Origin: Datnioides undecimradiatus
Lineage: Eukaryota; Chordata; Actinopteri; Lobotiformes; Datnioididae
Direction of reading: 5' to 3'
NCBI GenBank assembly: GCA_008933995.1
Contig: WARS01000012.1
Span: 8,038,501-8,102,500 of the forward strand
Length of the DNA stretch: 64,000 bases
Both the position numbers and the translations under genes were made by a program. Positions 1 through 11,147 of this stretch are shown here, one piece after another. The stretch's first letter is position 1. Each line of letters opens with the position of its first letter. Below the pieces are notes generated by a model, which worked only from the letters and a program-made list of their open reading frames with translations, made no database searches and was not told the origin of the DNA.

Positions 1-3000
1 CTTCATGGTCAACAGGCGCCAGCGCAGAGAGCACAACCTGCCTGATGTAAAGCCCTGACAATTACTGGGAGTCATTTGCTTTATCGCTGTTTTTTGTGAC
101 ATTCACTGTATCTTTGGTCTCCCCGCAGGACTACCTGTACGGTCAGGCCACCAAGTCCCTCTCCTACAACGACTTTGTCAACAAGGAGCTGGTACTTTTC
201 TCCAACTCTGACAACGAGAGGTCAATCCCCTGCCTGGTGGATGGTGCGTGAAATTAAACAGAAACTCTCAAGAAACACTGCTTTTCGGGTGTAAGAGTGG
301 TCTAATGTTGTTATGCATTTTTGTGGGTATCAGGTCTGAAACCAGGCCAGAGGAAGGTGCTGTTCTGTTGCTTCAAGAGGAACGACAAGCGGGAGGTGAA
401 AGTGGCCCAGTTGGCTGGCTCGGTGGCCGAGATGTCAGCCTACCACCACGGAGAGGTGAGATGACGTCTTTCTGTTTTGTTTTTCAGTGTAAAACGTATA
501 CCCCTAATACAGATTAATCACAATTGTAGTGTTCATATTTGAGCCAAAACAAGTAATTTGATTGTATTTCACTATTGTATGTTGTTTGCTGGGAAACAAT
601 GCTAACTATATTTAGCATCTTTGATCGTTCTAGTTATTAAATCTCCTCAACTCTTCATTTTTCAGGTCTCTCTGATGATGACAATTGTTGGATTGGCCCA
701 GAACTTTGTGGGAAGCAACAACTTGAACCTATTGCAGCCTCTGGGTCAGTTTGGAACCAGGTTGCATGGCGGCAAGGACTCTGCCAGCCCTCGATACATC
801 TTCACCATGCTTAGGTCAGCAGTTTTCACACACATACTACAAATCATTTGAAGCTACACAATCTGAAACTTTTGAGCTTCACACTGTGGAGCAGTTCATT
901 CTTTGTCTGTGATCCAAAAAGAAATCCCAGCCTTCTGTCTTCACAGTCCTCTTGCCCGCCTTCTTTTCCCACCTGTGGATGACAACCTGCTCAAGTACAA
1001 CTATGATGACAACCAGCGCGTAGAGCCAGAGTGGTACATACCCATCATCCCCACTGTGCTGGTGAATGGTTCTGAAGGTATCGGCACAGGCTGGGCCAGC
1101 AAGATCCCCAACTATGACATACGAGAGATCATCAGCAACATCAATCGTATGTTGAATGGTGAAGAGCCCCTGCCCATGGTGCGTACAGCAAACAGCTGTT
1201 TGTTGTTTTTGAGGTTGCCATCTTATATTTTCCAGGGAACAGATGATGAGGGTTTTTTTTCCCCATAGCTTCCAAACTACAAAGACTTCAAAGGCACAAT
1301 TGAGCAGGTGATGGACAACCAGTACATGAACAGTGGAGAGGTGGCCATCATCGATTCCACCACTATTGAGATTTCAGAATTGCCTGTCAAAACGTGGACG
1401 CAGGTAAGTCACTAAAACTTAGTGCTTTCTCTTAGAGATGCAGTCAAGATCTTCCATCAATTAAATTGACGCTGTCTGTAACATAGACTTAAAGTTCATT
1501 CTTATTTGAAGGCTATCTGAGGTTATTTTAATTATCCCTTTATGTCACTTTATGTTGTTCTCTCTGGTCTAGACCTACAAGGAGAATGTGCTGGAGCCGA
1601 TGTTGAATGGCACAGAGAAGGTCCCGGCTCTGATCACAGACTTCAAGGAATACCACACCGACACCACTGTACGCTTTGTGGTTAAGATGACTGCAGAGAA
1701 GCTGCAGGAGGCAGAGGCTGCCGGCCTCCACAAAGTCTTCAAACTTCAGAGCCCTCTGACCTGCAACTCAATGGTAATGGACACACTTTTACTGTTCAGG
1801 GGTTGATTGAATTAAAAAAAACCTTTCTGTAAAACCTAACCAGTATGTTTCTTCCCATTTTTTCAGGTTCTGTTTGACCATGTTGGCAGCCTGAAGAAGT
1901 ACGAGTCTGTGCAGGATATTCTCAAGGACTTCTTTGAGTTGAGGATGAAGTACTATGTTCTGAGGAAGGACTGGTTGGCCGGCATGCTCGGTGCAGAGAG
2001 CGCTAAACTCACCAACCAGGCCCGCTTCATCCTGGAGAAAATCCAGGGAACCTTGGTCATTGGTAAGTAGCTTTTTACAGTTTTTCTTTAGAGCATGCAC
2101 CTCTTCCTTTTTTATTTCTTTAGAGACTTAGAAACAAAGAAAATGCTTTTTTTCTGATTTTCCTCTGTGAAAGTGTTAATGTTGTCCACTTCTAGAGAAC
2201 AAGCCAAAGAAGGAACTGATTCGTATGCTGCAGCAGATGGGCTACGACTCTGATCCAGTCAAGGCTTGGAAACTGGCTCAAGAGAAGGTAGGACACTCCC
2301 CCCCCCCAACCCAACCCAACCCAAGTAAATACAGTTATATGTTTATGTTCATGCTCTTAGAACGAGGAGGTGATGGAGGAGGAGGAGGAAGAAGATGGAG
2401 CTGAGACGGAGGACACCAGTGGGCCAGACTACAACTACCTGCTGAGCATGCCCATGTGGTTCTTGACCAAAGAGAAGAAGGAGGAACTGTGCAAACAGAG
2501 GGATGCTAAGGTGTGATGTTACAGATGGTTCAAATGAGACATTTTAAAGTTATTTGGTGTGTATCATCCAAATGTTGTTTATTTCTGACCTAACCGCTGT
2601 TCTGCAGCTGACAGAGCTGAACACCCTGAAGAAAAAGACTCCAGCAGACTTGTGGAGGGAGGACCTTGCTGCTTTCTCTGAAGAACTGGCGGTACAGGCT
2701 CTACTTTTGCATACATCCAGTCATAAGCGCACGTCATCTGTCACATATGGTCACAAACAGTACATCCACCATAATTGTAGAAAGAAATTGTCGATATAAC
2801 CTGCCTAACTAACTAGTCATATTCCCCATTCTTTGCCACTTTCAAACTTTTCCCTCCTTATAAACTTCTTCTCTCTTCTTGTGCGCAGAACGTTGAGGCT
2901 AAGGAAAAGGAGAATGCCACCATACCTCTTAAAAAGGGGGCTGGAAAGGGAAAAGTGGTAAAGATGAAGCAGGAGACTCTGCCCACACCGCAGGGTCGCC

Positions 3001-5869
3001 GCGTGGTCCCACGTGTCACCAGTGCCATGAAAGCTGACGCAAACAGGAAGGCTGACATTAAGAAAGGAGAAGGCAAGAGAGGCAGGAAAATCAAGGTGTG
3101 CCCTTTCACAGCAGACTGTTGTCTGTCAGAAACAAAAAAGCTGATTTGTGTTGTAAGTCGTTTAACTGTGTTTTTGGCACACTCTCCAAATGAAGGTAAT
3201 ATTTTTCTTGACCTCTTTTGGGTAATCGCAGAGTGAAGATGTAGTAATAAAGATGGAGTTTGGAGAAGATGCAGAGAACGCAGAGCCAAGCGAGGAAATT
3301 AGCTTGGCTGCTCGACTCGGCAAGAAAACCAAAACCCAGGCAAAGGAAAAAGGTGAGAATGACTGCCATACTTTACATTACAGCGAGTAACACTGATCAA
3401 TCTTGAGTTCTGTTTTTTGGTTGTTGTTTTTTTCTATTTCAGTATATTATGCCTGTGATATGTACATGTATTCATAAATATTATCTAAAGTTATATTTCA
3501 GTCAAACATGATGCTCAAGTGCAGTATAAACAGTTTTAAGTCACTGGGTCTTGTGATCAACAGTTATGATCATAACATACATTTTCTGGACAATGTCACG
3601 CCTCTGTCTCTGTCTCTGTCTACATATGATAAATGTAATATTTAAAGGTGGAGCATGTAACCAGTTGCTCTTTAGTAATGCCTTGTGACAGGCCGAGCAA
3701 AGTTCATCCATATATGAGTATGCTGCCACAATCGTCATTCTGAAAGCAAAACCTGAGACTTTGTTTATACATTTAAAGTTTCAACACTGAGATAGTAGGT
3801 AGATTCCTCTTCAGAGATAAGATGTGAGGTGTTATATCATTACTGTTTATTATATCTGTCCAGCAGCAATATCTCCACACCTCCACCATGATTAGAAACC
3901 GGTACAACAGGTCTACTACTACTACTGAGTTCACCAAAAGTTGTCAAGGTTACATTTAGGGGATGAAATAACTACAGTGGCAAAACATGGATTTATGTTA
4001 TTTATGTTACAACATGAAACCTGTGCGCCTGTGTTTAAAAACTTCTCTCTCAAGCTCCCCTTAGCGTCACATAATGGCTCTGTGCTTATATTTGTATGGA
4101 GGATAGTTATGCAGGCCTGGAACATTAAAACATTCCCAACAAATGAATCGAGTTGGCACCTTTTTTTAATCAGTCTAGACCTACTGTGATGTCACCTTCT
4201 TGCATTATTATTAAAGATGTAATTTGTGCAGCAGGAACAAAGACAAGCAAGCAGAGCACTCTACAGTTCAAGCCTGTTGCTAAGAAGCCCAAGAAGAATC
4301 CGTGGTCCGATGATGACTCTGACGATCCATCTGCAGACAGTGAAGTGGAGGCAGAGGAGGTGGTCGCCCCCAGGGAGCGGGTTGAACGCAAAACTAAAGG
4401 TGAATGTGCTTAATGATGCTGACTTTTCATTACAAACACACTTAGACTGACAGCCAAAATATAATCAGATGAGAAATGTTTTGGTTTTTAGGCCAGTTTC
4501 CTGCTCTCTAATCTCAATCATCCTTAACGGATGTTTGCAACAGCTGTGTGATTACTCATCTAGTATGGGTATAAATAACAAACAAACTTCTCTTTCATGT
4601 TTTTGTTCTGTACTTGGCAGCAGTGTTGAATCATACCATTTCTTCTTCCTGCAGCTGCGGTGAAGTACAGTATGTCCGACAGTGAAAATGAATTTGATGA
4701 CTGGGGAAAGAAGGACGCTCCCAAACGGAAAGCTGCTATCAGTGATGATGATATCAGCTTCGCCCCAGAGCCCAGCACCATGGCTGACAGCGATGTGGAC
4801 TCTCCAGCCCCGCCTCCCAAAGCTCCACAACCCACGTGAGTATGAAGATGGCAACGTTTATAGTATAGCGTCTTTCAAGTCATGGCTTTTTTCTTTTTTC
4901 CCTTAAATCACACATCATCCTTTCTGCAGGAAGAAAGTGGCAAAGGCCAAATCAACAGTGAAACAAGCTGAGAGCAAGTCAAGCTGTAAGTAACAGTTGC
5001 ATGATGAGTTTGGGGGATGTTGGGACATGTGTCTGATGTTTAACAAAATACTCTTTGTGGTGATTTGCAGCTCAATCTGATGATCAGGCACCTGCATCCA
5101 AAGCTTCGGTTCAGCGTAAAACCAAACAGGCTGAGCCCAAGAAAGCTCCTGCTGCCAAGAAACCAGCTGCATCCAAGAAGAAGGCTGCAGGTATTTAGCC
5201 TGTTTAGCCTAATTACAAACAGCTCATCATGGGTTTCTACATCCACTGACTGAAGACCACAGAGAGTTTCAAAGTTGTGATATCAGTGTACAACAGCCTG
5301 TGATTTCAGCTCAGACACATGTTTGAGTGCATCCTTCTCTAATCACACTTAGCATGGTTGTTTTTTTCCTGTTGTCTCTTAGATGTGAAGCAGCCATCTA
5401 TCCTGGATGCTCTTTCAAAGGCCAAACCTTCAAACACAGCCACCAAGAAGCTCCCCTCATTTGACTCCAGCGACTCAGAGCCTGAAGCTAAAGCCGCAGT
5501 TACAAAGGCGAAGCCTGTTTTTAAACGGAAACAGGCCGTCAGCGACGACTCTGACAGCAGCTCAGACAATCTCATGTCACGTATCAAGAGCAAAACGACA
5601 GCCGGCAGCAAGGTCAGTCTTTACTCTCAAGTCTGATTTCTGATTTCATTGATGAGTAAATGGACCACAAATTCGCATATTTTTTATTCATTCTTTTCTA
5701 TACCTACATATTTTCTCTGTTCTTGCAGAAGAGCAAATGGTTGAACGACGACACCTTCCACGTTTCAGACCAGGAAGCAACAGCTCCCGTAGCAGTGGCA
5801 CCGCGGGACAAGCCCTCACGTGCCCGTAAACCTGTCACGTACAACATTGATTCAGACTCAGACTTTTAA
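1..5869 (+). CDS. top2a: DNA topoisomerase II alpha, 3' portion (19 exons, partial at the left edge)
   Basis: Type IIA topoisomerase: it passes one DNA duplex through a transient double-strand break and acts in the nucleus on mitotic chromosomes. Exons read by eye, all GT-AG: 1-46, 129-243, 334-455, 666-814, 947-1178, 1269-1403, 1573-1773, 1867-2062, 2196-2287, 2361-2510, 2608-2691, 2889-3095, 3232-3352, 4235-4399, 4655-4835, 4930-4985, 5071-5190, 5383-5612, 5729-5869 (stop TAA at 5867-5869). They join in phase to 913 residues, about human residue 668 to the end. Seen: the active-site tyrosine in SPRYIFTML (codon 795-797), the GIGTGW segment carrying the DNA-bending isoleucine, and C-gate and coiled-coil regions through exon 11. 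An acidic/Lys-rich C-terminal domain follows, with many Ser-Asp clusters. The tail ([13 protein letters not shown], then DSDSDF) resembles the chromatin-tether region of the alpha isoform rather than the TOP2B tail. The ATPase and TOPRIM domains lie outside the window to the left. No broken exon was seen. Confidence 0.96.
795..797 (+). other. top2a: Catalytic tyrosine codon of top2a
   Basis: The TAC codon lies in the motif [10 protein letters not shown], equivalent to human TOP2A Tyr805, which forms the covalent phosphotyrosyl link to DNA. The arginine immediately before it (CGA) is also conserved in the family. Its presence indicates an active enzyme rather than a pseudogene. Confidence 0.93.
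3353..4234 (+). other. top2a: Long top2a intron with no recognised content
   Basis: At 882 bp this is by far the largest intron of the segment; the others are about 75-260 bp. It opens with GTGAGA after 3352 and ends in two successive acceptors, GCAGCAG. It holds a short (CTCTGT)n tract near 3600-3622 and a (TACTAC)n tract near 3913-3926. No exon, RNA gene or transposon with clear ends was recognised, although the extra length suggests an old insertion. Confidence 0.7.
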
Positions 5870-6220
5870 ATTTAGCCTCTAAGTCAACATCTGAACCGTC
5901 CTTTTGTTTTAGATTTTGTTTAGGGCATTTTATTCAGTAGGTTATAGCTTGTCCTATTAAATTAACTGGACCCTCACTTTTATCACTTGAAGCACTGTTG
6001 CATTTGTGGCTTGAATGGACCTTACACCTGCAGTTGTTAAAAGTATCTGTTCTTCAGGTGCTTGGACCATAAATGTCTGTCTAATTTTAGTTTCAAAATT
6101 GCTCTCAGTTCTCTTGACCTTTGAAATGCACTATTGTTCGTTCTTGTCTTGTCTTGTAAATATTTCAATGGCTGTTTTTTTTATATCTTCAAAAATAAAG
6201 TTAACATGTTTGTTGAATAT
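5870..6220 (+). other. top2a: top2a 3' UTR with poly(A) signal
   Basis: The sequence after the TAA stop is AT-rich. A canonical AATAAA lies at 6194-6199, followed by a T/GT-rich stretch, so cleavage is expected near 6215-6225. The UTR is therefore about 350 bases. The exact cleavage position is inferred. Confidence 0.75.
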
Positions 6221-7529
6221 TCAGTGTGTTAGGGATTGTGAGTTGAATGATAGGATTGCATTTGGGCAATCTGTTTTATGTACACTGTGGTTCTCAAGAG
6301 AGTGTAGGGAAGGAGAGGCATCAGCTGCACATGTGGTAGATAGTCTAAGTGAGTTCAGATGGGTAAGTAACATTTTTCACATCAGAGGGTACAGATTTGC
6401 TTTTTGGGGTTAATCATTGAAAGTTGAAATCGAAAGATGTTTCTCTTCCCTATGTTTCAGTATGTTGAGCAGTCAAAGTCATCATTGCTGATCAACTTCT
6501 TATTGCTTGAAACCATACGCCTCAAAAAGAAATGCCAGATGTATTTCAAAGCTGATGAAGTGTACTGCATGTACAGTTAATCAGAGGGTGCTTTATGCAA
6601 CTTGCATGTTCTTGTGTTGCTTCTTGTGACCAGGGAGGCTGGTGCTGCAGCTCAAAACACATCCTTCCTGCCATTTAGGAAGCTCTTTGAAATGCTCATC
6701 AAGAGTTTGCCTTTCTTGGGCAAACATCACTTCTGTCTGGGACTCTTGATGGGTAGATTAGGACGTAACAGGAATTTCCTCAGCTGTTGCCGCCCTCTCA
6801 ATTATATGCCCCAGTAAGGCTCGATCACATGCCATTTGGAGAAAGAATGAGAGGAATATAAGTCGGTACAGAAATTAGAGTGTTTTAAGTAATTTTTATT
6901 TGAATCTAATTTTGGTTTATCTGCGGATATAACTCACTGGGAGAAAACCTGCCAAACAAAGCAGAATTATCAGTGTTTTGGTTTCACACATGCCTGCATC
7001 AGGTAAATGAAATGCCTTAGGCTGAACCTGTTTTGTTAGCTCACTTTGATTGGCTTGTCTGAAATGCAGCACCTGAGTTTCAAACACAGGTAGCTCAACT
7101 AGTCAGTGTGCCTCCACATGTAGCAGCTTGTAGCCTCCCAAAGGCTGGATTCATAACTTGTGCCGTTACAGGTGAGTTCAAAGGTGGTGAGTAGCAAACA
7201 ACGGTTGAATTTGGCACAAATATACTGACTAATTATTGTTAATCACAGCTTTTTGAGGTGTCACACGGAGGGATTGTTTTATTATCTCATAATCTGAAGA
7301 AGGCTTTGAGGTTTAATGTAGTTATTGGTTTTATTCTGTATGCGATATGCTTACTGTAAATTGCTCTCTTGCAGGTGTTATAATCATGTTTCATTTTTGG
7401 TTTCTCTGCGTTGGAGTATAAACTAATTAGTGCTTTAGGCGTGCAAATCCTGGATTAACCGTTGACCTGCAGTGAGATCTGAATCATGAACTGGAGATAA
7501 AGGACGTATTTAAGTTTCTTTTTAACCAG
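6221..7529 (+). other. Spacer between top2a and the connexin, including its probable promoter side
   Basis: This is AT-rich and has no ORF of family character. A pyrimidine-rich run ending in CCAG at 7513-7529 reads as a splice acceptor 68 bases before the connexin ATG, which fits the usual connexin layout of a non-coding first exon and one coding exon. The alternative is a start from the TATAAA at 7417-7422 with an unspliced leader; that leader would carry a four-codon upstream ORF (ATG at 7485). Nothing else was recognised. Confidence 0.5.
7417..7422 (+). promoter_or_regulatory. Possible TATA box for the connexin gene
   Basis: TATAAA lies 181 bases upstream of the connexin ATG, in an AT-rich context. 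A start about 30 bases downstream would give a 5' leader of about 150 bases. No other core promoter element is evident, and the motif is common by chance in AT-rich DNA. Confidence 0.2.
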
Positions 7530-7597
7530 AGACAGAAGCGACCGGTGGAGAGATCTCCAGACTTTCAAAAAGCCATACCCAGGACACTGCTGCGATC

Positions 7598-8449
7598 ATG
7601 GGGGAATGGGGCTTTCTAGGTGGACTCTTCGACAGCCTCCAGGCACACTCGCCAATGCTTGGTCGCTTCTGGCTCCTACTCATGCTTGTCTTTAGGATAC
7701 TTATCCTGGGAACTGTAGCCAGTGACCTGTTTGAGGATGAGCAAGAGGAGTTTGCTTGCAACACCCTCCAGCCGGGCTGCAAACAGGTATGCTACGATAT
7801 GGCCTTCCCTGTATCTCAGTACAGATTCTGGGTATTTCACATCGTCCTCATCGCCACACCCTCCCTGGTTTTCCTCATGTATGCTACACATCATCATAAC
7901 AAGAAGACCATCCGCGCCAAGTTAGGCCAGATTTGCAGCCAGGACTACAGAGAAGACCTCCATTTCAGGCGACTTTACATCATCAACGTGGCTTTCCGTA
8001 TAGTGGCAGAAATTGGCTTTCTAGTGGGCCAGTGGTTACTGTATGGTTTTAAGGTGGAGGCCCAATTCCCCTGCAGCCGCTTTCCTTGCCCATACACAGT
8101 GGACTGCTTCACCTCCCGCCCTGCTGAGAAAACAGTCTTCCTCTGCTTCTACTTCATTGTGGGGGTGATATCAGCCATTTCCAGCTGTGCAGAGCTTCTC
8201 TACAGCTCAATGAAGTGGTTTTGCACAAGGCGAGAGCTCCCCTGTACCTGCCAGAACCTCCACAACATCAAGAACGAGAAAGTAGAGGCAGAGGAGAAAC
8301 TACGAGAAAAGGCTGCGTCAGACAGTGCACCCACCAGCTTGAGGCTGAAAGGAGGATCAGTGAGGAGCAGTGGAAGCAGGAAGGTCTCCAGCATCGGCCA
8401 CAAGCACAGGGGAGTCAAGTATGTGAGCAGCAGGACACTTATGGTGTGA
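7598..8449 (+). CDS. gjd3: Gap junction delta-3-like connexin (283 aa)
   Basis: Four-pass channel subunit; six form a connexon that docks with a neighbouring cell. The ORF is intact in one exon from MGEWGFLGGL, the standard connexin start, to a TGA stop. The first extracellular loop has C54, C61 and C65 (C-X6-C-X3-C) with CNTLQPGC. The second has C159, C164 and C170 (C-X4-C-X5-C) with CPYTVDCF and SRPAEKTVF. Membrane segments are near residues 21-40, 75-96, 127-149 and 178-200. The N-terminal half resembles human GJD3 most closely: MGEW-FLG, SP--GR-W, FEDEQEEF and YRFWVFHI have direct counterparts. The cytoplasmic tail (from ~205) has a Lys/Glu-rich stretch, then Ser-rich basic sequence with RKVSS, a possible PKA-type site. 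It ends TLMV, a class II PDZ ligand pattern like the delta connexin Cx36 (ending SAYV). The neighbour upstream is top2a on the same strand, as in human. Assignment to gjd3 rather than another delta connexin rests on this similarity and the synteny. Confidence 0.93.
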   Translation: MGEWGFLGGLFDSLQAHSPMLGRFWLLLMLVFRILILGTVASDLFEDEQEEFACNTLQPGCKQVCYDMAFPVSQYRFWVFHIVLIATPSLVFLMYATHHHNKKTIRAKLGQICSQDYREDLHFRRLYIINVAFRIVAEIGFLVGQWLLYGFKVEAQFPCSRFPCPYTVDCFTSRPAEKTVFLCFYFIVGVISAISSCAELLYSSMKWFCTRRELPCTCQNLHNIKNEKVEAEEKLREKAASDSAPTSLRLKGGSVRSSGSRKVSSIGHKHRGVKYVSSRTLMV

Positions 8450-9935
8450 GAGAGCCTTGACTTATACACCCCAGGCCCTTAATTTCATCTAATCATTATT
8501 ATTTTACTGTTTTCTGTATGCCACATCCTGAAAAGTGATTTCAGTGCAGTTTTTACAAGGAGATAGAAGGAAATTGTTGGGAGACACTCATGAGATTTAT
8601 AAACGAACAAAGACAAGACTGATTGCTTTGATAAGGCTGATGCATGATGACTTGTTCAGTCTGCGGAGTAATTGCAGACCATAAATTGTGCCGGAAAAGG
8701 GAGCGGGTCTTTGGCTTAAACTTGATACGCTGATTATGTTTATGACTCAAAGAGAAGTGAACGCACATCCCTAAACCTAAGGGGAAAATCCATCATGAAA
8801 CAGCAGTTAGTGTTTATTTCCTCAAAAGAAATACAGTATTTTGATATTTTGGAGAAATATGCTCATTTCTTTTCATATTGCAAGTTGGAGGAGCTTGTGA
8901 CTATGTCCACACAGTTAGTGTAAAGTTACCTCCAGCAGGTGGTTAACACTGGAAACAGCCATTGCACCTTATATCGCCCTATTTCCTGCTTAATCTATAC
9001 ATTAAGTGGCTGTAACTTACTGGAGCAATTTACTACATTATTTTTAATGCAGTTATTAGCACTTAATTAGAACTTTTGGGTTGCTGGATCATTAATCTGT
9101 TTGACGTTTGGACTTTGACAGAGGACATGGACCAAACTCTATTTATCAAAAAGTTCCTTAGCAGTTAAGTAATCTAAATAATAGATTAAATAGTGCTCAA
9201 AGGTCATTTTTACAACTCAAAAGTCATGAATCATTGAATTGAATGATATAACATATAACATTCAAGCATTTTATCGAGGATGCTTTGTTATATTTTTATT
9301 TTTATTATATTTTTATTTATGTATAAGTATAATTAAGCAAGGACAAATCTGCAGTCTTCAAACAGATGTAACCACCACTATACAGTATGATCCTATGTAG
9401 GTTAAAATGTTAATTAGGATTTTTTTTAAAGATTAATTTATAACTTTAGTGTGAGTGCAAAAATGTGAACAGAGACTATTTCACAGCAGCTGGCTGGTTG
9501 CACCGGTTTTCCTTTTGCTCCATGTATCTTTCACATGATCTCGAGTGACGATGACAAACAGCACGTTTTCTGAACTGTCCATGAGTGTTCAACAAAGTTT
9601 CACCCTGATGTTTCACTTTTTACTGAATCTTACGTGAACACATTTCATCATGCCTGGCAATGGCTGGCTACATTTTTTAACTAACATTGATATTGATATT
9701 GACTACAAAGTAGACCATACAGTATGAGGTGATGTTGTGAAATGTAATCTGTCTACTGACTGAGCTGGGAGGCATTTCTCAAGGTCATTGTTGCATAGCC
9801 TGTTGAAAATGATTCTACTTGTGGCTTTGTACATCCTGCATGTAGAACGTGCCCCTTAATTTTCAATATGGAATATTATGGCGGGATTATGCTGTGATGA
9901 CACTCTGCAATAAATGGTCTTAAATTTGCAAAACA
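8450..9935 (+). other. gjd3: Probable gjd3 3' UTR
   Basis: AT-rich sequence with no further coding content follows the TGA. The first good AATAAA is at 9909-9914, and a second at 10,863-10,868 is followed by a GT-rich stretch. Using the second would place a whole DNA-transposon relic (10,146-10,737) inside the UTR, so 9909 is the more likely original end. A transposon fragment also lies at 8841-8960. UTR extent is inferred only. Confidence 0.45.
8841..8960 (+). mobile_element. Fragment of a teleost non-autonomous DNA element (same family as 36,728-37,235)
   Basis: The stretch has the order of short blocks I recall from an abundant teleost element: TGATATTTTGGAGAAATATGC, then CCAGCAGGTGGTTA, then ACTGGAAACAG. 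It represents the left end only and is diverged. The family name is not assigned, and recognition is from memory. Confidence 0.5.
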
Positions 9936-10145
9936 TAAGTACCACAGCTCTGCAGAGTTTGAAGACTTTTATTTCTTTCTGGTGAATCATCTAAAAGTTC
10001 AAAATGTGAATTTGTGACATCACAATTTTTGGAAGTCGTTGGTTGTCTGATTCACCATCATGTTAACAAGGTAAACATATGAAAAGAAAAACATTTTGTT
10101 TATTCACACATTCTGGAGTTTTCATCGGGGTGGAAGGAGTAGATT

Positions 10146-10737
10146 ACACTGGGGAACACAATTTTTGTTGAGTTAGGTCTGACAGCTGTTTTTAACTAAT
10201 TTTTGGGTGCGGAATCCAAAACTGATCTCAGTTTTTCTCTATCACGTCAAGTTTTTGAACTATAGGATCCCTGTTTTCTTAAAACATATGAAAAATACTG
10301 TACTTAACAGATATGTGCTTGTTTTATAAAAATGTTCAAATACTGACATACAATGAAATATGAAAGAAACAGGCATGACTGCAATGTTTAACAGTATTAT
10401 GTTTTTACAAAGGATATAGCTACTGTAATTATAATTGTGTGCAAGTAGTTAAGGTCAAAATTTCCGTTTATAGCTCTTTCTGGAGTGTTCAACTTGAGGA
10501 CTATCGCGTTTGATGCTCCAACAATAGTCAGCCATCATATGTACACTACTACTACTACTACTACTACTACAGCTAATCAGTGGAATTTTGCTTATCTGCA
10601 GGGTGAGCTGTGGAGAAAAAACTTGACGTGCTAGAAAAAAACTGACTGCAATTTTGGAATCAGCATGCCAATTTTAGTTTTAATCAGCATAAAAATCTAA
10701 CTCAACAGAAATTTTTTTTCAAATTGTTCCCCAGTGT
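10146..10737. mobile_element. Non-autonomous DNA transposon with long inverted ends
   Basis: The ends are ACACTGGGGAACA on the left and its complement (TGTTCCCCAGTGT) on the right. Similarity between the two ends continues inward for about 100 bases: TGTTGAGTTAG, then GGAATCCAAAA, then CACGTCAAGTTTTT on the left match the complement of the right arm. The 592 bp body encodes no protein and contains an (ACT)n microsatellite at about 10,545-10,570. Flanking target duplication is not clear. The structure is seen directly; the superfamily is not assigned. Confidence 0.8.
10545..10570 (+). repeat. (ACT)n trinucleotide microsatellite
   Basis: About eight uninterrupted CTA/ACT units lie inside the transposon relic at 10,146-10,737. 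Confidence 0.85.
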
Positions 10738-11133
10738 TATTATTCAAAGAAGATGTGTCTTGAAACGTGTCTGGATATGATATTTAAGACGAGTTTGAAT
10801 GTGTTTTTTTCAGCTAACTGCCATAGCCCCATCTGAGATGTGTGCTGTTGTTACCTGGACAAAATAAAACTGTAACTTTCTGTGTCTCTGGTAAAAGTTG
10901 ATTTTGTAAATACAAAAAGGCCTTTACACTGAAGTTGATCATATATTTGTATTCAAATGATTAGACATGACTGTGAAATAAATTAAATACTATAATAACA
11001 TCAAAACATGAAAATACAGTAAAAAATCACATGGAAAAGTCAAACGCTGCAAATTAATCTATACATGACATGCAAAAATATTGCAATGAAAGCAGCCGGT
11101 CCTCTGCCTCCTTCTTTTAAGTGCATCTTGTCA

Positions 11134-11147
11134 ACAGCAGGTGGCAG
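11134..11147 (+). promoter_or_regulatory. CTCF-like motif
   Basis: ACAGCAGGTGGCAG fits the vertebrate CTCF core CCA(S)(Y)AG(R)(K)GGC(R)(S) at 13 of 14 positions. It lies just right of the top2a-gjd3 pair, where an insulator would be plausible. Function is inferred. Confidence 0.35.

Noticed and set aside
2297-2322. C-run followed by CCCAA repeats in a top2a intron, telomere-like
   Set aside because: The unit is AACCC, not the vertebrate CCCTAA, and the tract is only about four units.
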